From the NCBI GenBank assembly GCA_030280995.1, contig JASXTE010000016.1, positions 18,667,501 to 18,731,500 on the forward strand: DNA of 64,000 nt, given 5' to 3'. This stretch comes from Hemileia vastatrix. Lineage: Eukaryota > Basidiomycota > Pucciniomycetes > Pucciniales > Zaghouaniaceae. Each line of letters starts with the position of its first letter. Within the stretch, counting starts at the first letter, position 1. Below are positions 56,661 through 64,000 of the stretch, one piece after another. The translations under genes were made by a program, and so were the position numbers. The notes under the pieces are model-generated. The model was not told the DNA's origin and made no database searches. It was given only the letters and a program-made list of their open reading frames with translations.

Positions 56661-58746
56661 TCAAAGGGAAGTTCAGTATAATACAATTATAATTTAATTC
56701 AAGTGGCTTACACACTGATAATTCCTCTACTAACTCTACCTTATTTTTTCCCTCTAATCTTCTCAAGGAGGTCACAACCTTCACTCCAGAGTGCTGTCTT
56801 TTACCTGTGTCTTTCCTGTGCTATCCTTCACTTCACTAACCCTTATTTTCCCTCTAAAATCCCTTCCCAAGTGGCCACCACTTCCGAGTGATGAATTTTA
56901 CTTCTTGTGGGTTATATTTCTGTTTAAAAAAATTTAGTTTTAATAATACAAGGTAATAAAATAATTATACCATTTCCCTAGATTATTTTTCAAAATGAGA
57001 GTATGCAAGACTCATATAAGGACAAGATTTTTTAAAATTGAAGCAAACGTAAATATTATCAGCATATGTAAGTTCAGGCTATGGTTGATGGTAATAAGTC
57101 AAAAATTACACCTTTTCTGATGAGCCACATGGTTACATATGTTGAGCTTCAAAATAATATTCACTTTTCAATAAGATGAAGGTAAAGGGTAGCTTGAGTT
57201 ATTTTTAGGCCTCATCTCTTTTTCAAAAATAATAATAATAATATACAGAAACAAATAAGCCAAATGTATTTCAAACTAAACAAAAATCTTAAATAAAAAA
57301 TATTGGGGATGTTCTTTCTTCAATCAAACATAGATTGAGCAAGAATCTGACAAGAATTCTTCTGTTTCAATAAATTTGAGGAATACCTTATCTGGGGTGC
57401 AGTTTTATTTTTGATTAGCTTAGAAAATGCATACATTAAAAATATATACAACTCACATCACATAGCATGGTAAAACTTATTTTTATTCATAATTGATAAT
57501 CTGTACATATTCATATTGGGTAATTATCTGTAACATATTCTAGTTGAAATTAACTAAATTGGTGTAGAACACTTATCACACAATGCTCATCTTTTCCTAT
57601 CACTTGTGGTTTGACCTTTTTTTGCTTGGGTTTGTTTCACGTTTATTCTTCTTGAAGAAAAAACACTAGGAAAAAAGCAGGGGAGACTCATATGTAACTC
57701 CATATCCCTACTAGATTAATTTTAGTACTGAATCGCATTAAAGTGCCTCCCTCATTTTTTTGATAAAAATCTCAAAAAGTAAGTGGATGTTTGAGGTACA
57801 AAATTAGTGTTGTATTCAAGTTTGTGTGAAGTCAGGTCAGCATGATAATAATAAAAAAATCCTCAACATCAACCTGAATGAAAGTGGTAAGATGCAGCTG
57901 AAAATTTATTAACTGATTAAGGCATTGAATATAATTCTGAAAAGAAAAGAAAAAGTGAGTGAGTTCAATATTATAAATGATGCAAAAAAAAATGCAGAAC
58001 CAATTAATAAAAAAGGAATGTAGTGAATAGATGTGAGGAATTCAACAGGTTGGAGAAAAGCATAGAAATCATCAAAAATAAAAATGACAGAAAATTTCAG
58101 AAAATTTGAAAATATACTTATCTGAGAGGACATATGTCACCCTCAAGTATGACTAAAAAGCTGCAATGAGTTTTGAAATTTGCATCAAGAATTTATCATA
58201 TTGCTATAATTAAGTTAAGATTGCGCAGAATTATTTTTTCAAATAAATCTCCATGCCAGATGGTTGTACTTTTATTCCAATAAAAAATGTACAATATTTA
58301 ATCATTTGATTTGAATTTATTCAAACATTAGTTTTCAACATTTAAAAAAGGTTAAGTTGAAAATCACATAATTTTTTAAATATTGATGAATATTTGAATA
58401 ATCAGCTTTTTATAATAAAGCTCACAGAGAGTATAACAAAAAAAGAAAAGAAAAAGTTTTAAAATATTTGATAGAGACAAAACCTCATACAAAGGTATAA
58501 AGTTGTTTTAAAAAGACAAAAAATTCCCTGAATTGTGGATCATATCATTACAAAATATTTGAGGTAGCTTCCTAGAAAGTCTCCAACCATTGTGGATCCC
58601 TAGTGACAGATCTGCATACTTTGATACCCTCCAATGAGGGGTTATCTGTTATGATTTTACCATAATAGGTACTTAGATAGATTTTAATCAGTATATGGTG
58701 TAGCCTCTGAGTAGACCAGAGATCTTTCCCTGGTTCTAAAAGGCAT
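56661..58746. other. Interval without a recognised gene
   Basis: The first 250 bp may be the end of element C gag, in broken frames. The rest is AT-rich. Near 58590-58635 the sequence CCATTGTGGATCCCTAGTG ... TTTGATACCCTCC resembles the right end of the MITE at 55291-55710, but no partner end was found. 58744-58746 (CAT) is the target duplication of the next MITE. Confidence 0.45.
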
Positions 58747-59007
58747 CACCACACAATATGGGGGGCGGACTTGCTAGTGAGTCCGCAACCTTGGACCCAA
58801 ACTCACAACAGATTGAACACACATTGAGCTATTGATAAAGGAACCATACAATCAGGAATGAACACCACTCAGCAGAACAGTTTTAGGTGGGTGTTCAAGT
58901 AGAGTTCAGTTTGGGTTCAGTATGAGTTCAGTCTGAGTTCCATCTGAGTTCCATCTCAGTTCAGGTTGAGGACTTGCTAGCAAGTCCACCCCCTATATTG
59001 CGTAGTG
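58747..59007 (+). mobile_element. CACTA-type MITE family 1, intact copy
   Basis: 261 bp from CACCACACAATATGG to CTATATTGCGTAGTG with a perfect CAT duplication (58744-58746, 59008-59010). The left palindrome is GGACTTGCTAGTGAGTCC and the right is GGACTTGCTAGCAAGTCC. It is nearly identical to 16058-16307 apart from a short duplicated GTTC/GTTCC segment. Confidence 0.93.
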
Positions 59008-59606
59008 CATCATTCTCTAAAGTGTCAAAGTTAGCAAATTAGAACCTAAAAATCAGCTATTGATCTTCACCAATTCAGAACCTTGTCAAATCCCAATTTT
59101 CAAAGCAAACTAGTCTCAACACTGATGTATTTCAAAATTAAGAATCACCTTCTTTTTTTACCCAAGTTACTTTGTCTTCTCAAAAAAAAGAATTGGTTCA
59201 TAATCTTTGAAATAGAAATTGTATTTCAAATACTGGAGGCTGGTTTAGTTTTTAAGGGCTGTTTTGGGCTGAAACCAGAACTTACAAATCAGAAATTAAT
59301 TTTTACCAAATCAGCACTTGGTTAATTTTCTATTTTCAAATCACACTTACCCCAACAATTTTCTATTTTAACATTAACATGACCTACTATTTTTTTACTT
59401 AAGCACTTCTTCTTTATGAGAAAAGTTAGTTTCATTATCTTCAAAATAGCCATTTTATCTGAAAAACTAGAGGTTAATTTTTAATTGATGATTTGGGCTA
59501 AAATAAGCATTTAATTTAAGTGCTGGTTTACCAACTTTGACATCCTATATTAAGGGGTGTAAGCTCTGGAAAATCTGCACTTACAAACACACACTTACAT
59601 TTTATC

Positions 59607-59634
59607 AAATCCACACTTATCTAAGTGTGGATTT
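59607..59634. repeat. 28-bp perfect palindrome
   Basis: AAATCCACACTTA, a TC spacer, then its exact reverse complement TAAGTGTGGATTT. It lies about 220 bp upstream of the transposase remnant. Confidence 0.9.
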
Positions 59635-59855
59635 CTGAAACACACTATCCCCAACACTGGCGGATTTCAAAAGTGAAATAAGTCACTTATTTCACTAAAA
59701 TATGCACTTTCTCATCCAAAAGTTCTGAATTCACCATCAATTCCCATTTCTCTTATTTATCAGCATCATCCTATTCATACACAGCACTTGGAAGTATAAC
59801 ACTTTATAACTCAAAAAATTGTACAAAATTTACATTTTTATACCATATAACAGTC

Positions 59856-61095
59856 ATGCCTTCCTCACTCTCAAATCATGATAAGCTACATCAAGAAATG
59901 ACTTTCATAAATCTTGATCTCCTCTTGGACTCTAATTGAAATTCTGACTCTTATCTTGAAGAAGATTTTCTTTTTATATCAGAAATGGCCAGGAAACATT
60001 ACCTTCTTCCAAGAAAGTCTCAAGTACTTCATACCCCCAAGTACACCATCCAAAAACTTAACCTATCTGTACCCAGTTTTAGACAGTTCTTCAGGACTTC
60101 TCAGGAATTATTCCTTTAATTGTTTGAGCTTATTCAGGACCACCCATTTTTCACAATAATTCTCAAAACCCACAATATGATACTTCAATTCAATTGGCCA
60201 TCAAACTGTGTCATTTGGTCTCCAATGGTAATGGCGCTTCCTTAAAACATTTGGAAAATTTCTTTGATATAGGTTATGGCTCTTTTAAAACTTATACAAA
60301 ACAATGCATCACTTCTATCAACTCCTTGGAATCTAAACCTCTCATCTGGCCAACTAAAGAAGAACAACTTTAATCATCTCAGGTTATGCAAGCAGAGGGC
60401 TTTCTAGGATGTATTGGTTTTGTTGATGGTACTACTATTCCTTTGAGTCAGAAACATGCTCAAGATGGAAACAATTACTTTAACCAAAAAAAGAGGTAGC
60501 TTATTTTTAATTAAAAATTTTCTTTTTCATACTAAAACTAGCAACTATATCTTCCCTAAAGATATTTAATTTCTATTCAGCTTATATTTGGCATGAACAA
60601 GAAATTTATATCTTTCTTCACTGTCTATCCTGGATCATGTCATGATTCCTACATCTTTCAAAGAATGAAAATTTCAAAAGAACCTCAAAAATTCTTTGAT
60701 GAAGATCAGTTTCTATTGGAATATTCTGCTCATTTGAATAGAAATTATGTACTTCCTGCTTTTTTGGAAGCAGAATATGAAGACAGTCAAAATTCCAAGT
60801 TCAACAATCACTTGAAAAATTCATGAGTCCATATTGAACATTCTATTTGAATTTTGAATGGTTGTTTTTCCAGTTTAAGGAAATTAAGAATTCCTTTTAC
60901 AAATAAATCCAAAATGGAGGCAGTGATCAACTGGATTCTGTGCTGTACTATACTTCATAACCTACTTGCTAACCTCAAAGATCAATAATTAGAGTTTTAT
61001 GAAGATGATGAAGTTGAAACACCTCCTACTATATCCAACACTTCTGTTTCTCAAAACACTAGCATAAAGGCAAAATTTCTTCCAATCACACTAGA
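59856..61095 (+). pseudogene. PIF/Harbinger transposase (DDE_Tnp_4 type), decayed
   Basis: The putative start is the ATG at 59856. Across broken frames the product reads SVPSFRQFFRTSQELF, IKLCHLVSNGNGASLKHLEN, FDIGYGSFKTYTKQCI, then GFLGCIGFVDGTTIPLSQKH (first catalytic Asp at 60425). A 66-bp GT-AG intron, 60496-60561, restores the frame from NYFNQKK to RYLISIQLIFGMNKKFI. The second Asp is in YPGSCHDSYIF (60644). The third acidic residue is in HIEHSI (Glu at 60836), followed by a TGA. The end reads INWILCCTILHNLL. Stops near 59930, 60110, 60240, 60370, 60820 and 60845 rule out function. It carries out cut-and-paste transposition with a Myb-like partner in the family; no partner is seen here. 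Element ends were not identified. Confidence 0.88.
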
Positions 61096-61639
61096 AAATT
61101 GGGAGATATGGAAATTTTTTCTCAAGTTCTTAAAAAATTCATTTCATTTTTTATCTACTATTACTATCTTCTTTTGATTCAAAAATATTACTTCCCACCG
61201 GGATTTTCTCCATCATTATGCAAATAATACTCCAAAAAATCTCAACAAAACCCTTTTAATTTTTTAATACTTGTCAAAGATCAAATTTAATGTATTATTC
61301 TCTTTGTTTTGTAATTTAATTTTTCCGTATTGACTTTTATTTTGAATTTTTAGTGAAAGTCTTTGTTTTCCCTGTCTCATTTGTTTTTTTCCACCACCTC
61401 AACATGAAATCACATATTTTCAGCTATTGAATAATTTTTCAGTCATTCTTTTTTTCTTTCATCTCTCATATCCTTTTCCTCCTCTTCTCAAACATCCCTC
61501 AAAGAATTTGAAGTCTATTTTTTTCTCAACTCATCTCCCCAGGTAAGTCATTTTTATCATTTTCATTTTTATATTTTCTAATTGTTAATTTTTTAATCTC
61601 ATTTTTCTGGAAAGTGGTTTTGTTTTTCATTTTCAAGGT
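61096..61639. other. T-rich interval
   Basis: No gene seen. T-rich, downstream of the transposase remnant. Confidence 0.5.
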
Positions 61640-62060
61640 AAAATTATTTTTTTTTCTCTACCTCTTTTCTCTCTTTTTTTTCTCTCCATCCTACTCTTTA
61701 TCTCTCCTTGGCCTAGTCACTTTCCCCACTTTCCCCCCTCCTTGGCATGGACATATCCCCCTTTCCCCCTTTCCCTTCTCTTTGGCTGCCTCTAACCTCC
61801 CTTTCACCCCTTTTTGGCTTCCTCTAACCCCCTTTTCTTCCCTCCTTGGTACCCTCAAACCTCCCCCACCTATAACCCCCTCAAAACCCCTCTATATCCC
61901 CCTCAATTCCCCCCTATAAACACTTCAAACTTCCTCCTCCAGCCCTCCCTATACCCCCTCAAATCCCCCCTCAGCCCCCCTAAAACCACTTCAATTACCC
62001 CTCTAAAACCCCGCTTACCCTCCCTTCTCCCTCTCTTTAACCTGGACCACCCCCCCCCAC
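61640..62060 (+). repeat. Polypyrimidine tract, CCCCTC-rich
   Basis: About 420 bp almost free of G on the plus strand, dominated by C and T with loose iterations such as CCCCCTCAAAACCCC. The proline-rich frames across it are composition artefacts. Confidence 0.85.
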
Positions 62061-62139
62061 TCTCATCATTCAGTAAAGAACAATTCTTAGCTTATTGATT
62101 CCTTAATTAATTGGTTAGTTAGAAAGCAATAATTAACAA

Positions 62140-62235
62140 TTGAGGAGAGGGGGGGTTAAGAGAAGGTTTTGAGGGGGATTGGAGCAGGTTTGGAGGGGGT
62201 ATTGAGGACACCAGCAAGGGGTGAAAGGGGGAAAT
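62140..62235 (+). repeat. G-rich tract complementary in style to the preceding C-rich tract
   Basis: Runs such as GAGGGGGGGTTAAG, GGTTTTGAGGGGG and GGTTTGGAGGGGG mirror CCCCCTCAAAACC in the 61640-62060 tract, giving an imperfect large inverted repeat. Confidence 0.7.
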
Positions 62236-62260
62236 GAGGCAGCAATAAAAAATTGACAGA

Positions 62261-62472
62261 CACCTCAAAAAATCAAGAGGCACCTGCTAGCAGGTGCCTA
62301 TCTGTATATTCAGTTTGATTTAAGAGTAAATTTAATTTGATATTGCATGAGCTAGTTTTCTCATTGTTCAGTGCTCAGTATTTCTAGAAGAGTCACAACT
62401 GAGCAGAATTTTAGTAAATTTAAAGATAGGTATTGGCACCTGCTATCAGGTGCCCATGTTTTTTTTCTGGTG
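62261..62472. mobile_element. CACTA-type MITE family 2
   Basis: 212 bp from CACCTCAAAAAATCAAGAGG to TTTTTTTTCTGGTG, flanked by a perfect AGA duplication (62258-62260, 62473-62475). Both end palindromes are clear: GGCACCTGCTAGCAGGTGCC and GGCACCTGCTATCAGGTGCC. Confidence 0.92.
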
Positions 62473-62689
62473 AGATATGTTTTTTAACATCATTTAACCT
62501 CTTTCCTTTTTTTTATTTTTATTTTTTTAAAGAATTATACAAAAATATTCCTCAATTTCAATTAAAGTAATAATTATTCTTATTATTTTTTGTCACAATT
62601 TTCTTTTGGTTATTTATTTTAAATTATGTGAGTTTTTTTTTTAATTTTTAAAAAAAAATTAAGGTTTTTTTAACCAGTAAAAAAAATTT

Positions 62690-62879
62690 CAGAAAAAAAA
62701 TGTCTGTTTCTTCTTATTCAGGCCTTACACTTCTATCTTCATCTTTATCTTCTTTATCATCTTCTTAAAATATACTTTATTTTAATTTTCAAAAAAAAAA
62801 TCAGAAAAAAAAATTCTGTTTCTTCTAAGTCATGCCTTACATTTCTATCTTCATCTTTATCTTCTTTATCATCTTCTTC
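62690..62879 (+). repeat. Direct repeat of about 78 bp
   Basis: Copies at 62690-62766 and 62802-62879 share CAGAAAAAAAA, TCTGTTTCTTCT and a run of TCATCTTTATCTTC units. Both can encode a serine/leucine-rich segment (SVSS..., LSSSLSSLSSS). They may be the N-terminal end or leader of the oxygenase-like pseudogene that follows. Confidence 0.8.
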
Positions 62880-63059
62880 AATATCTGCTTCATTTCAATC
62901 TTCTTCAAATCCTTCAAACATAAAAAATGATTATTTATCTTATCAAAACAAAAGTATTATAAAAAAATAAAATACACTTGGATATTATTTGGCCACATAT
63001 CAAAAATTAAGTGTTTTAAAACTAAAGTCAATAAAAAAATAAATATCCCAAGAAGTTAC

Positions 63060-64000
63060 CTGAAGATATCAAACATCTAACCAAATTAGGAGGCAAAGAA
63101 AGTAAGGCAGTAATCATTAATACTTTCAATCTTTAATTTATTTACAAAAATCATTCATTTGATGGTGTAAAAGTTTAATCCTTTCATAAACTATCTGATA
63201 TCATCTCTAAAACATATCAAATGACTTTGGTTTTCTTACCAATAAGGAATAAGAATTTGTTTGGCAGTATCATGATTGGATTTAGATGGAGACCAGGACT
63301 TGTTAAAGGTTATTCTCTTGGTTAGTATAATAATTTTTGTTCCATTCTTAATATAGTTCACTCATTTTAATTCTATAGGCATCTATTCTTTGCTCAAAAA
63401 TTTATCTCAAGTGGAAATAAATAGTAATTTTCAAAAATGGGACTCTTTACCTTCCTTTAATTGTTTTCTTGCTCTTTGTCTTAAAAAACTTTGCAATAAA
63501 ACCTTTCAAAAAAATTATGAACTTGTGACCAGAGTTGGAATGCCAAATTGGTGTGACTTGGAATGGGAATAAATTGGTAACAAATATATATTATTCTCCA
63601 ATGTTATAATAACACATTCTGGAATTCATAACAATATTCATACCAATTTGAATGACGCCAATTATCATACTTTGTGGATACTCTCTTATATTGATCCTAT
63701 CATTGGAAAACCTATTTCATCACCAGCTAAAATAAAAGTTCATGGGTTATACTTTCTGGATCATAAGTGTATAATCAATTTTAGTTTAGGAAATGGAATC
63801 ATCAAATCTGTTTGGAACTCTTCTCACAATAATCACCAAATGACAAAAGCACCTCCAGATTTTCAGTCTTGTAAAGAATTCACACATTTTGGGTGATCAT
63901 TTCAGATCAGTCAAAATTTAATCCAAAAAATCAAAAAGGTGAAAAGAGAAGGTAAAAGAAATAAATTTAACAAAACTTTAGGTAGAACAATAAAAAGTAT
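63060..64000 (+). pseudogene. Tet-like 2OG-Fe(II) oxygenase (rust transposon-associated type), disrupted and cut by the window edge
   Basis: A first exon reads KLPEDIKHLTKLGGKESKAV, TYQMTLVFLPIRNKN and FGSIMIGFRWRPGLVKGYSL. A GT-AG intron, 63321-63378, joins it in phase to GIYSLLKNLSQVEIN. The second exon holds FNCFLALCLKKLCN, ITHSGIHNNIHTNLN, WILSYIDPIIGKPISS, VHGLYFLDHKCIINFSLGN and IIKSVWNSSHNNHQM, then FTHFG and SFQISQNLIQKIKKVKREGK to the window end. This is the layout of the Tet-like 2OG-Fe(II) oxygenase family expanded in rust and other basidiomycete genomes. In-frame stops occur at 63570-63572 and 63894-63896 and upstream near 63137 and 63178. The expected HxD iron-binding pair appears as HTN. 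It is therefore probably dead. Its family oxidises modified bases or related substrates; the exact substrate is unknown. Confidence 0.72.

Noticed and set aside
61614..62098. Proline-rich proteins of about 100 codons
   Set aside because: Produced by the CCCCTC-rich tract in two frames at once, which is typical of composition bias.

Overview
The window looks like nuclear DNA of a rust-type basidiomycete fungus (Pucciniales). The evidence is genes with many short GT-AG introns, a very AT-rich repeat background, chromodomain-bearing Ty3/gypsy elements and a Tet-like 2OG-Fe(II) oxygenase pseudogene. The order is a moderate-confidence inference; the species is not determined. No tRNA, rRNA or CRISPR locus was seen.

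Host genes are confined to about 3.2-6.7 kb. Two divergent genes have start codons only 70 bp apart. One is an EB1/Bim1/Mal3 microtubule plus-end protein (minus strand, 9 exons, 254 aa, C-terminal ETF). The other is a paraoxonase/arylesterase-like beta-propeller protein (plus strand, 9 exons, about 377 aa). This island is visibly richer in G+C than its surroundings. The 5' flank (1-3.2 kb) holds only simple repeats and one 116-bp tandem duplication.

From 6.9 to 24.5 kb everything recognisable is non-coding mobile DNA: a foldback element, TIR elements, a tRNA-derived SINE with a 10-bp target duplication, two families of CACTA-type MITEs with 3-bp target duplications, and four solo LTRs. Several are nested. 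One MITE is split by a solo LTR, and one solo LTR carries a MITE.

From 24.5 to about 56.7 kb are two nested clusters of Ty3/gypsy elements, all with coding directed to the minus strand. Element A (26037-34667, duplication GAATC) sits inside the integrase gene of its relative B (24500-41507, AATTC/ACTTC). Element D (46571-55844, duplication ATTTC) sits between the protease and reverse transcriptase regions of an older chromovirus C, and a TA-flanked MITE sits in D's 5' LTR. All four are broken by stops and frameshifts. A and B encode an AT-hook next to a chromodomain-like integrase tail, and both carry an iterated motif in their untranslated leader.

From 56.7 to 64 kb are an AT-rich stretch, another CACTA MITE, a decayed PIF/Harbinger transposase with one intron, a strand-asymmetric C-rich/G-rich tract, a third copy of the second MITE family, and the Tet-like oxygenase pseudogene, which runs off the right edge. 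No clearly new functional system is present. The least explained structures are the shared GCTAGC palindromes of the two MITE families and the leader motif array of A and B.
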